This document shows, piece by piece, positions 11,625 through 22,405 of a DNA stretch of 64,000 nucleotides. Within the stretch, counting starts at the first letter, position 1. Every line of letters starts with the position of its first letter. A program made the translations under genes and the position numbers. The notes beneath the pieces were generated by a model. The model saw only the letters and a list, made by a program, of their open reading frames with translations, did not search any database and was not told where the DNA came from. Source of the stretch: Lyophyllum atratum (lineage: Eukaryota; Basidiomycota; Agaricomycetes; Agaricales; Lyophyllaceae); the NCBI GenBank assembly GCA_014905825.1, contig JACGCN010000001.1, positions 3,100,001 through 3,164,000 of the forward strand, written 5' to 3'.

Positions 11625-12194
11625 GGTCAATGAAAGAAGGTGTGGCCGCAGTTTATGGGTATATGGATGTATAGCGCGAGGAGAAAGTGAGGCAAAACTC
11701 GATCGCTCACTTGTTACTCACCGGGAAATAATACTGAAGGGTTACGTAATTTATATTATTAATAATATTAGCTTTACATAGCAATAGGTTAGTTATCTGA
11801 TCCAAGTTACGCTGTTACGCTGATAACTACTCTGGTGGACCTGTAAGTTCCCAAAGTTTCTCGCGAGTGATACAATGGTACGAGGTTTGGTTCATGTTGA
11901 AGTCAAAATTCCTTTAGTAGGGTAGCGAGTCCGCCTTACCATCTGGTGAGACATTATTTATGGTATACACTAATTTATGAACGATGATGAAAAATCCACA
12001 AGTTCCCGAAAGTTACCAGAATTGAGTTTATAAAGCACGGTAAGGCAGCCTGATACTAACGACGAGATTGTCAGTAAAGGCATATGGAACAGCACAACTG
12101 ATAGACGTTTACCATGACAGCAAGTAAAACCCAGTTACTGGCCAACGCCTGGATGCGCAAGGTCCGTAAAGCAGACTCTGAGTGGAAACATCCA
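11625..12194. other. Intergenic gap
   Basis: Holds the upstream region of the Nop6-like gene and the 3' flank of the next gene. An AT-only stretch around 11748-11772 is the only marked feature. I see no coding potential. Confidence 0.5.
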
Positions 12195-13702
12195 TTATTC
12201 CAGTGTCAACCCTCCAACAGCTTCACCAGCGCCTTGAATCTCCCTCTCATCTTCTTCTCCTCTTCTGCCCATGTAACGAGGCACTGGTCTTAAGATGGGG
12301 CTAGCCAAAACCATGGCAGACCTTAGAGTGGGGCTCGCAGTCATGCTCACGGCCCGAGGGAAGGAGGTTGGGTATGAACCACCTATTGTTGGTGAAGATG
12401 TAGCCGAGCTGACGGTAGAACCAGGAATGTTCACTGGAATCGAGATCGGGAGTCGCGTATTTCGTCCGTTCATAGGTGACCCGACGCCAGAGTGTGCGTC
12501 CCTTAGGTGTGACATGGATGGAGAAACTGCACGACGTTTAGAAGCCGACGGATATGGATCGAAACGGTCCTCCACTGTCAAGGAGCAATCCGATGAGTCT
12601 ATAGCCAACGTCACTTCGAGTCTCACTCACATTTGCGTTTATTCGATCGGACAGCACTCGTCGTCGGCGGTGGCGTATACCTCCAATAGTTTATAGGTGT
12701 CGACATCATAGAAGAGAACGAGGGAGAACCCGGAGGCTGCATCACATTAGCCAATAGGCTACCATGAGAGGGAAGGCGACCAACCAGGTCAATATCCATA
12801 GCTATGGTACCGAAGCTGGAGCTTTCAGAAGTACTCATGTTGAGATCATCGCCATTAACGCTTCCTGCGGGTGTATTTGGTTTCTTGATAGCAATCGGTT
12901 CGCTTCCACTTGAGGCAGAGTAAGCAAAAGGAGTGTCATCGACTTGTTCATCATCATCACTGGGAGTGTCTTCCCGCTGGGATTCTTCTGTCCCAGCTTC
13001 TTCCGGATAACGTCCCCGGTCCGCTGTCACTTTAGGTGTACGGGGTGGAATGGGGAGCTCAGAGCATGAGTTGATAAGCCGTTGAAAGGCTGCTTCGGAC
13101 TTGACTTCGCTCTCCTCTGGTCGAGATTCAGCGAGAAGGTTCAGGATTCTTGGTGGTTTAAGCTAAATGGAAGGGTAAGTATCAAGAGTTGATCGAGGAC
13201 CAGAGATAACCGTAAGACGTACGGGAAATGACAGACGGCGGCCGGGTAGTGGTGAGAATGAATCCTGAACGTCCATGCTGGCAGATGATCGCTTTCGCGG
13301 TGGAGTCAAAGGAGGTCTCGAAGGAGTTGCTTTTCCTTTTAGTTCTTCATGCTTAGTCTCTGAGGCTTTCAATGGAGGGGTAGGATTTTCAGAGCTCGCA
13401 GAAGAGCTATCCGTCAACATCCTCTCCCTGTCGCTCTCTAGTTCCTCGACGAACATGAGGCTTTGACTACGTCTCCTCGAATGCATAGTGAAAGACGAAG
13501 CCAGGGGACTGTGAAGGCGACTTTCCGAAAGATAACCAGCCTTCGGAGTCAGCAGACTTGGACGCCGAAACCGTTGCAGTAGAGTATTAGAGTCATCGAG
13601 AGTCACGGATGAGCTGGTTGCCACTGGACTAGAAGATGTCGGAGGAAGGGCGAAATCAGTGGATGATGTTGGAAATGAGGGCCGGGAAGATGCTTTCGGC
13701 AT
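12195..13702 (-). CDS. Unrecognised Ser/Pro-rich disordered protein
   Basis: Three exons give about 450 residues starting MPKASSRPSFPTSS. The sequence is mostly Ser, Pro and Thr, with islands that look constrained: LKPPRILNLLAESRPEESEV, SEAAFQRLINSCSELPIPP, a basic patch at an exon junction (SNKRKLEDRFDPYPSASKRR) and near the end LRSAMVLASPILRPVPRYMG. Many SP and TP pairs suggest phosphorylation by proline-directed kinases. I do not recognise the family. The composition would fit a transcription or cell-cycle regulator, but that is inference only. The introns are in phase and the reading is open throughout, so the gene model is fairly secure. Confidence 0.7.
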
Positions 13703-13928
13703 GACTTCGAGGAGCGAATGGAACTGAGGACACGGAAGTGCGACTTAGAAAGGGCTACGTTGGATTCAAGTCGGATTATACGCTGCAAGTTGGACAATTG
13801 GGTATACACAGGAGGCGTGGTGTGACCTTTGTTACGATATTATTGAGGCGTCACATTTTAACTACAATCCATCCCATACAACTACGAAATAAATACAATA
13901 TTCGAAGGGATTGTCCGACTAAGCCCTA

Positions 13929-14659
13929 TCAAAGGCTGGAAATAATAGATTGCCCAACCGTGTAGATCGACGACAGAAGTACACCTTGAGGCACATAGTC
14001 AGCGTCACTATTCAAGGTGGGAGGGGTTTGTTAATATCCTACCTATCATGCCAACCGAGCCGAGCATGTATACAACCCCCGAACGCTATTTTATATCGAA
14101 GTTGCAAGGCTGATGAGCAGACAGAGCGATTTGGAAATGATCAAAACTGACCTTGCTGGGATCTCCTGTAAGATATCCACGGGTGTAGGCAACTCGAGAC
14201 ACCGACCACATGGCACAGGCGGAGGCGGCCAGCACAGGGTACTTCAATCCCGTTAAGAGGGTCGTAACATAGACGATCGGAATGTTCTCAAGTGTGTTTT
14301 GGTGAGCGCCTAAGATAAGAACGTCATGAGAATACATTAACACCCGAGAGGTAATGCCTTACGTTGAGCACAGTTGAAGATGAGAGCATCTTTAGACGCG
14401 GCTACTTCAGCCTTCTCGGCATACACTATGATCGCGTTATTTTCATGCCTGTACCCGGTATCACGACACACTCACGTTGGGGGTACTTGATGCCAGCTCG
14501 CTTCCTCCATCTGCTAACGGCGATGTTCTGGCCTACCAAAAGGAAGACTGTTGACAGCAGAGACGCGCCAACATATTGGAAGCTATAGAGCGTCAGCGAT
14601 GGAAGCTCTGCGCCTTGGTATTTCTCTCACCCTTGGGGAACAACGAGAGTAGTGGACAT
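13929..14659 (-). CDS. MGST3: Microsomal glutathione S-transferase 3-like (MAPEG)
   Basis: Small membrane enzyme of the MAPEG family, with glutathione transferase or peroxidase activity in the ER. Visible features are a first membrane helix (LLSTVFLLVGQNIAVSRWR), KRAGIKYPQ, the family signature FNCAQ followed by AHQNTLENIP, a second helix region (YPVLAASACAMWSVSRVAY) with RGYLTGDPSK, and a final hydrophobic segment (VYMLGSVGMIGVLLSSIY). At least five short introns split the roughly 150 residues. The start ATG at 14659 gives MSTTLVVPQG; an in-frame stop right after that is removed by a 48-nt intron. It diverges from RRB1. Confidence 0.87.
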
Positions 14660-15033
14660 TTTTTTGATGAGTCTGATGGTGATGACAGGAGGGCAACAGG
14701 AGGGCGTTATATATAGTCGAGTATGATAATAATGTACAGTGTGAAGATATGACAAAGTCGACACACACGCGCTGTCACCACGTCAGCACCGGCACAATAA
14801 GACGCGTAATCTGAGACCATCTGATTGAAAATCATCGTCGTTCCACTGGACGCCACGGCCGAAACGACGCGTCGACAACTGCACACGTGGAATGCCGGAA
14901 TCAGCATACGGGGACCCCTGGCATTAACTCAAACAAACACTTGCCGTCATGCGAGATACCAGTGGGTCACGTGATTATCTTCAAAATTTGCGATTCCAAT
15001 TTGAACGATTCCACGAAATAACCACGATCAGCC
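14660..15033. promoter_or_regulatory. Divergent promoter MGST3 / RRB1
   Basis: The 374 bp between two divergent starts contains two CACGTG E-boxes (14884-14889, 14968-14973) and two ACGCGT boxes (14802-14807, 14867-14872). E-boxes are common near fungal ribosome-biogenesis genes; binding here is inferred only from the motifs. Confidence 0.4.
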
Positions 15034-16731
15034 ATGGCAAAACGCTCAGCGACTGAACTAGTCGATCCTACCGCGAAAAATGCCCGGCTCGCAACAGGAA
15101 ATGCTTCGAAACGCGAGAACACTCACACGGACGATATGGGCGAATTTGAGGATGCATGGGAAGATGAGATGGAAAGCGATGAGGATGTAGTCGATGCGGA
15201 GGCGGAAGACCGGGAGGATGGTGCGTTCTTCTATCTCTTCTTGAACTTTGTTATCTATAATTGTTGCAGGAATGGATGTGGATGAAGTTTTACCACCCAT
15301 AGAAGAATCGGAGGAGCAACCCTCAGCCCCCGAAGCATTCATCCCCGGAACTCATGTGCTGGGCAAGGATGAGATATTAGAGGCCGACGATTCAGTCTAT
15401 ATCATGCGCCATTCCATGAACGTTACTTGGCCCTGCCTATCTTTCGACGTATTGCGAGATAATTTAGGCGATGAACGTCAGCGATTCCCTGCCACCACCT
15501 ACATCGTGACAGGTACCCAGGCCGATTCTGCGAAAAATAACGAGGTTATTGTCTATAAATTAAGCTCGCTACACCGAACACAAAAAAATGACGGTGAGTG
15601 GGGATTCAAAGTGTAGATCGTGTAGTAAATCTTACTACAAGCTGCAGACGACGAGGACAGTGACGACGATGATGACGACGAGGATCATCTAGACGAGGAT
15701 CCGATTCCCGAGTATCGGTCTATACCCCACCTTGGCGGCGTCAACCGGATTCGCGCTCAACCTCTACCTCAATCAACTCCCTTGCCGCCAGTTTCCCAGC
15801 CGTACTATGTCTCCTCGTGGGCAGAAACGGGAAAAGTCCACATATTCGACGTACGCCCGCTGATAGAATCGCTCGATGTTCCGGGATACTCGTACGACAA
15901 GTCGCACGTTCATAACCCTGTCTTCACAGTTGAATCGCATGGTCGAGCTGAAGGTTTTGCTATGGATTGGGCTTCTTCTGGTCCCTCCTCACTGCGGCTC
16001 TTGACAGGCGACGTGCACGCCAAAATTTACTTGACAACCTCGACCCCAGCGGGGTTCAATGCCTTGTCGCAGCCTTTCTTGTCACATACATCAAGTGTTG
16101 AGGACTTGCAATGGAGCCCGTCCGAGCCTACAGTGTTCGCCTCTTGTTCAGCCGATTGTAGTGTTCAGATTTGGGATGTTCGAAGCAAAGGGCGCAAGAG
16201 CGTTGCCGGTATCGACTCCGCGCACGAAAGCGACGTTAACGTAATCAGTTGGAATAAAATGACGAGCTATCTGCTCCTCAGTGGTGGCGACGACGGTGGT
16301 ATCAAAGCCTGGGATCTGCGAAACGTTAAGAAAAAAGGGTAAGGATATTTTCATGTGTTATTAAATAAGCATTCTTGACCTCTGGATTCCACAGGAGTAC
16401 AGGCCCCGACCCAAAACCGGTTGCAGCCTTTAACTGGCATAAAGCGCCTATCACTTCAATAGAATGGCACCCAACCGAAGACTCGATTTTTGCCGCATCA
16501 GGTGCCGATGACCAGTTGACTCTGTGGGACCTCGCTGTTGAACAAGACGACGACGAGACGGGAGCAATGGATGATACACCAGAGAGCAGCCGGGAAGTAC
16601 CACCTCAGCTGCTTTTCGTTCACCAGGGCCAAAAAGATATCAAGGAGGTGCACTGGCATCCTCAAATTACTGGAACTGTCATTAGTACGGCATTGGACGG
16701 CTTCAATATCTTCAAGACTATATCAGTATAG
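15034..16731 (+). CDS. RRB1: Rrb1/GRWD1, WD40 ribosome-assembly chaperone
   Basis: Glutamate-rich WD-repeat protein, in yeast the chaperone of ribosomal protein L3 in the nucleolus. The N-terminus is acidic ([20 protein letters not shown]), followed by the family segment [20 protein letters not shown] and a second acidic run of Asp/Glu around 15650-15700. WD units include [30 protein letters not shown] and [15 protein letters not shown]; the protein ends [14 protein letters not shown]. Three short introns (after about 15220, 15594 and 16338). Only 45 bp separate its stop from the stop of the converging proteasome activator gene. Confidence 0.95.
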
Positions 16732-16776
16732 TGGTCTCGAGGGTAGGAGTATCATTATATCATTTTTGGAGACCAT

Positions 16777-17981
16777 CTAGTAGAGTCCAACACTATTATT
16801 TGCTTTTGGGACGCGGATCTGTGGAGAAGGCAAGTCAATATGACCCTGGTGTTTTGATGGGTTGATCTTACCTTGGATATATTCTTGTGAATGAGGTCAG
16901 TGAGAACCGCATACATGTTTCGAAGGTCAAGTAAATGTTGGCGAGCACTATAAAGCTGCTTCTGGTCGTGCTCCTTCAGAGCGAGCTATAGCAGAATTTC
17001 ATATCAGTCTCTTTTACGTGAAATAATATATTCGTACCGTATAGTCCTCTAAGTTCGGGTACTTCAATATCTTAGAGCAGATTTTGGCTCGGGCAAGGTA
17101 GTCTTGGCGCGCAGCATCACGTAAATTATAGGCACTTTCTTGAGCGCGATGTAGTTCGGCTAGGACCTCTATCAAACATGTATTAGAACAATGCAAAGGA
17201 GCAAGACTTCAGGCTACTCAGGTACCTTCTTGGATCTGCACGCCTGAAATTCAAGTTAGCTATGTGCACTTAAGTCAGAGTGGAGTAATCTACCAAAATT
17301 ATCGCCGCTGCAGTGTGTTTCATTGGTGAATAACGGAATCTCCTGTTTGACTCACTCACTCTTCAATTCTGTAACAAGTATCTATTCAGCATGATTCTAG
17401 AATATGATTTATTTTCAATGTACTTCGGCATTGTTAATGTGACCCAAAGCTTCACTTGGTCCTGAGAAAGAAGCGCTTAACCAATGTCAACTTCGTCATT
17501 AAGTCTGTGACTCACAATCATAGAAGCCAGTTCCGCACATTCACCTTTGACGACGTTGTGGACGTTTTGTGACATGTGCTGGTTGGCGAGAATGCGACTC
17601 GGGATCCTCGCATGGTGTATATCAACGGTCTTGTCATTTTCCTGGGCTTCGTCATCTCGTTTTCGTTTCTTTTGGGCGGGGCCGTTCACTGATGAATCCG
17701 GCGGCGGAGGATACACGGTGGAATCCGTGGATGTCTCGGCATGGGATAGGTGAAAGGGCGAATCTGTGGTCAAGGTCGTTTGTACAAGCTGGTGAAGCTC
17801 CCTGGAAAGGTTCAGCGCGTGTCTGTTGTGGTAAACTGTCGCCTCACAATATCTGAAGACAACTGTAAGTCTCATTGCATCCTGTACGAATTTTCTAGCA
17901 CACCTTGGTTGGAAACCTGCTGAAGACAATGTCCTCCCCAGCTTTCGTGACTGCATTCCGGAAGTCCTGGTAGTCACTCAT
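16777..17981 (-). CDS. PSME3: PA28-gamma (REG-gamma) type proteasome activator
   Basis: Ring-forming activator of the 20S proteasome, normally nuclear. The N-terminus (FRNAVTKAGEDIVFSRFP) matches the PA28 opening. A linker contains a basic nuclear signal, PAQKKRKRDDEAQEND, as in PA28-gamma. The activation-loop region reads VKLWVTLTMPK then IEDGDNFGVQIQEE, nearly the family sequence, and helices follow (YLARAKICSKILKYPNLEDY; LRNMYAVLTDLIHKN). The end, RVPKANNSVGLY, keeps the C-terminal Leu-Tyr expected to dock into the 20S alpha ring. The gene is heavily split; three consecutive exons are only 9, 14 and 18 nt. The start was set at 17981 (MSDYQDFRNAV). It diverges from TAF1 over about 230 bp. 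The call is strong because identity spans the whole C-terminal half. Confidence 0.92.
17226..17368 (-). other. Three consecutive micro-exons of the PA28-gamma gene
   Basis: Exons at 17360-17368 (9 nt), 17294-17307 (14 nt) and 17226-17243 (18 nt) are separated by introns of 52 and 50 nt, each with gt...ag ends. Only this splicing gives the conserved stretch IEDGDNFGVQIQEE in frame. Confidence 0.85.
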
Positions 17982-18211
17982 ACTTCAGGTTGTGCGACAT
18001 TCAGATTTGAAAGATCTTTCGCACCTGGACCCTGTTTGTCAGGTCTTTGTTCATGGCGCTCGGACGTCACGGAGGAACCAGTTCTAAGAGTCGAACGCGT
18101 CGAAGTAATGAGTAATGTTTGGCCTAGCTTGGCTGTGGCCTTAGCCAAGGGCGTTGCAATAATGAAAGACGTTTGATTACACCATTGACCTCCTCTTGCG
18201 GCGTGTCCGTT
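17982..18211. promoter_or_regulatory. Divergent promoter PA28-gamma / TAF1
   Basis: Both start codons face outward from this 230-bp segment. It contains one ACGCGT box at 18095-18100; no TATA element was recognised. Confidence 0.4.
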
Positions 18212-21200
18212 ATGTCGACCCAGGACGAAAATGATGCAATTTCTGCTCTGACAGGCTTCTCCTTGAACCATCTACTCGATGGACTGTCTCTACCAGCAGG
18301 CTCAGGACTGGCGAATCAACTTGGTATCTCTAAACTCCCAACTCTCAATCCTGGACAGATATACAGCGACAAATGGGATGAAGATGCAGTGGGAGCTGAT
18401 CAGGGGCAGGACTGGGAGGATGAGATTGATAGGGAGATGCGGGAAGAAGAGGAGTCTGATGACGCTCTCGTGAAGCAGGAGGTCCACTCCCCGAATGGCA
18501 TTCGGCAAAAGCAGAAGCGTGTCCGCGTTGTCAAAAGACTTGTTGAACGACCCAGGAGTGTATATGAACGCTTTCCCGCTTTTGAAAAGGACAAAACTCT
18601 GGACTTCAGCGAACTCTTTAAGGGATACACTGTGCGGAAACCTCGGCTACTGAAGCGACCATTTCATGGTAAGATACTCTTGATAGCGCAATAGGCAATG
18701 TTTTCATTTCTTTGCAGTGGAGACGGTTTATCCCCGTAAGAAGGAATTGCCCAGAGGATTCCTGGATACGGTAGTAGGGGACACAAAGCGTCAGGTGGAG
18801 AGCAAACGTGTGGAAGATGTAGTGTCGTCAGGAAGTGTAGAAGTTGATCTTCGCCGTGCTCTACAAGTGCGTAGCAAAGATTGCTCGAATGCTGCTCGAA
18901 TGCTGATTAATTGATAGGCCCGCGACAAAACCGAAGTCCCCGTTAATTTACCCCTCCATGACCGCACTTTTGACCTCGTCCTACTCTCCAACTGGGAGGA
19001 TCAGATTGTCTATGGTCCAGATCCCACCGCTGGTCAAGCCCTTTCGATGGAACATAACTTGACTACACCTGCCAATAAAGTGTTGGAGTCTGGTGCATGG
19101 ACGCAGAGCATCATCTGGGGTCCCAACGCGCCGTTCAGGGATTTCACTCAATTGGAATTCAATCATGAAGATGACATCGTACCAGAAGAACGTAGTAGTA
19201 TGTTCATGATTTTACAAGTCGGCTTCATTGCGTTGATTTTGTCCAACAGTCGAAACAGTGCGACCCAGAAAACGGATCAGGACAGATGCTGGTCCTCTCC
19301 GCGACAGGTTTAACATCTCCAATGATCAGTTCTACGAAGTAACGAAAGAAGGGGGACGTCATCGAGTACGGCAAACCTTTGGGCAGCTTGTTGTTGAACA
19401 TGCATATCCTGCTCAGAAGCTTCAACTACCCTTTGTGAGAGATTTGCTCCTTCTTATCTTTCACTGACCAAACGTGTTGCTTAGTACAAGACTCGTCTTT
19501 CGAAACAAGAAGCTCGCTCCTTCCACCGCCCTGCTCTTCAATTTCCTTCGAACATTGAGCTGCGGTTTAGCAAAGTTCGCACCGCGAAGAAGAAAAAGGA
19601 TAAAGCGGGGAGAAAGGTAGGAAAGGGCGGGAATGTCGGAGAGGGACTTCGCAAAACCAGCGATCTGAGCCTGAAGGATACCAGCAACTTCGTGTTATGG
19701 GAGTATTCGGTGAGTAGTCAGAACACACGGTCGTTCAAGGTCCTCATATTTATATCGGTACCGCAGGAAGAGCACCCCCCTATAGTACCGAATTTTGGGA
19801 TGGGAAGCTCTCTAGTGAATTATTACCGCAAGAAGGACGAAAAGGACGAACACGTACCCAAGGTAAGTGCACATCTCTTGCCCCGAACTCTCTAAACGAT
19901 TTTATAGTCCGATCTTGGGGTACCATTCGTACTTGAGCCTCAAGATGAATCTCCGTTTATGAAGTTTGGCTATGTCTATCCTGGGCAAACTATGCCGGCG
20001 CTATACAACAATCTCATGCGTGCGCCTCTCTTTCGACATAAGCCCTATCACACAGACTTCCTTGTTGTAAGGTATCGTCGGTCTTCCAAAAATCTCAACG
20101 GACTCAGTTCTCACAAATGGTCGCCTTACAGGAGTACGATCAAGGGCGAAACCAAATATTTCTTGCGAGATATCAAGAACTTGTTTGTCATTGGGCAGAC
20201 TTATCCAGTAACCGAGGTTCCAGGACCGCATTCACGAAAGATCACGAACACAATAAAGTACCGCTTGCAGATCATTGCCTTCAAATTACTCAAGAAAAGC
20301 CAAGGGGAGCGGCTGAAAATATCACGCCTAATGAAGTACTTTCCAGACCAAAACGAGTTGCAAATGAGACAGAGACTCAAGGTTTTTACTTCTCGGCTGT
20401 ATCTCGTGTTACATGTTTTCACCTTGAATCTTCAGGAATTCATGGAGTATCATAGGCGTGGTCCACATCAGGGCTTTTGGCGCCTCAAGCCCACATGGAC
20501 TATCCCCACTGATGCAGAAATGCTCAAGATGGTGGGACCAGAGCAAGTCGTTCTGACGGAAAGTATGCAGGTTGGACAGCGCCACTTGCAAGACGCAGGG
20601 TACAGCCAAGTCTCAGACGTAGCGGAAGGCGACGAGTCCAATCTTTCCGTCGAACAACAGCTCGCTCCATGGATAACCACCAAGAATTTCTTATTTGCGA
20701 CTCAGGCTAAGGCCATGCTTCGCTTGCATGGTGATGGTGACCCGAGTGGCCGAGGAGAGGCATTCAGTTTCATTCGCATTTCGATGAAGGATATCTTTGT
20801 GAAGGCAGGGGAAGATTACGATCAGAAGATGGGTGCGTTTTTTTTACCCCCTCTTCACCACCATAATATCTGACTCTGTCAACTAGCTGAGGCTGAAAAC
20901 AGGCCCAAGTCTGCCCACCGATATAACGTCGCAGAACAACAAGGGATCTACAAGTCTGAGATCGAACGGATATGGAAGGCCCAATTCGACTCGCTTAGCC
21001 GGAAGGACGAGCCTCAGCTGACGGCGGAAGATGTGGCCAAGTACGAGAAGAAAATCCAACGGCAGCAATTTGGTCGAGATACTTCCAGGCCTCCTTCTCC
21101 GGCTTTTAGCCGTGCATCGTCGATTGATCGAGACCGAGACATGAGTGTGGGTCCAGATGGGAATAGGAGAGTGCTTAGAATCAGGAGACTGGTAAATGGC

Positions 21201-22013
21201 TGCTCGTCGTCGGGTTGCGCGTTGCTTTTACTGACGCCTCGTGCTGCAGGTCGATGGAGAGTGGCAGACGGAAATCATTCGTGACCCTGCTGTTATACGT
21301 GCATATGTGCGGGGTAGACAGGCCCTTGAGGAGGAATCTACCCTTGCGGATAGCTTGGCACCGACAGGTGATGCTGATAAGGATAAACGAGCGAAGAAGA
21401 GGTATGTTGTCTTCTTTGCGTCGGAACTTTCAAGGTCCCTAACGTCGATCCTAGACTTGAAGAAGAGATTGCCCGAATGAAGAAGAATCAAGAAAGGCGT
21501 CTCCACAGGAAGAATGCCAAGATTGTCAAAGAAGGCGGGACGCCCATGCAGCTCAACCGACCTGTTAAGCCAGATACTACGGTACGACCTCTAGAGAACG
21601 AATTTTCGCATAGTACTGATGATTACACTACAGCGTCGCTGTGGGCATTGCGGTCAAATGGGTCACATGAGTACGTCGTGCTCTCCTATAGTTTACCGAA
21701 ATCTGCCCAACTAATATCGCTTGCAGAGACCAACCGGAAATGCCCCCGCTGGGCAGAATTCAACAGTGGAACGGCGCCTGCTACACCGTTGCCATCTGGG
21801 TCTGCGACAAGTCCTCCTTCAGCCACCGCGAACTTGCCGAACCTGGGGTTTAATCGTGGCCCCTCAAGCTCTGCGTTTTCATTTCCGGCAGCCGTACCGT
21901 CACCTCTGGCTGCCAGTCCTTCGATGTCTGCCATGGAGATGGACGAGGACCCTGTGCCTTCGACACTATCTGGGCTAAATCCAAAGATCAAGCTGACGCT
22001 CAAGCGGTCATAG
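18212..22013 (+). CDS. TAF1: TAF1, largest TFIID subunit
   Basis: Scaffold of the general transcription factor TFIID. The N-terminus (TGFSLNHLLDGLSL) precedes an acidic stretch. The large central TAF1 domain is recognised from LRRALQ, FGYVYPGQTMPALYNNLMRA, TKYFLRDIKNLFVIGQTYP, KYRLQIIAFKLLKK and EAFSFIRISMKDIFVKAG. A CCHC zinc knuckle (RRCGHCGQMGHM then KTNRKCP) lies near the C-terminus and is itself split by an intron. There are about a dozen short introns, one in-frame (about 20074-20133) that removes an insertion after DFLVVR. No bromodomain follows, as usual for fungi, where that part is a separate protein. The tail is Ser/Pro-rich and ends LNPKIKLTLKRS. Confidence 0.95.
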
Positions 22014-22405
22014 CACGATTGCGATTTGGGATAAACTTTTGGCTTCGGATATCTAGCAGCGTTATACCCATCATGTGCCTGTTAGATCGTTACACCTGTA
22101 TGTATTGATTGTACTTCATCGTTATGAAATTGCTCGGAGGATTTCGTCTGGCATCATTTTTATTCCTCGGCGACTCGTCTATCCATAATCGTCCCAGGTA
22201 TCGAGTTTTATTATGTAAAAGTGTACAGGTGATATTGTATCAACTCCATGCGTCCCGATGGACAAGAAGGAGGTAGTAAGTAGATAGTAAAGACACATAC
22301 AAGGTTCAAAGGCAGATAACAAATGCGATATCAGTATGTGGAGGCGGGTAAAAATAGACATACAGTATGTCGACATCAAGAACAAGCCACGAGGCAACGA
22401 AAGCG
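22014..22405. other. Convergent intergenic gap
   Basis: The 392 bp lie between the stops of TAF1 and PacC/Rim101, presumably the two 3' untranslated regions. I see no gene in it. Confidence 0.5.
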
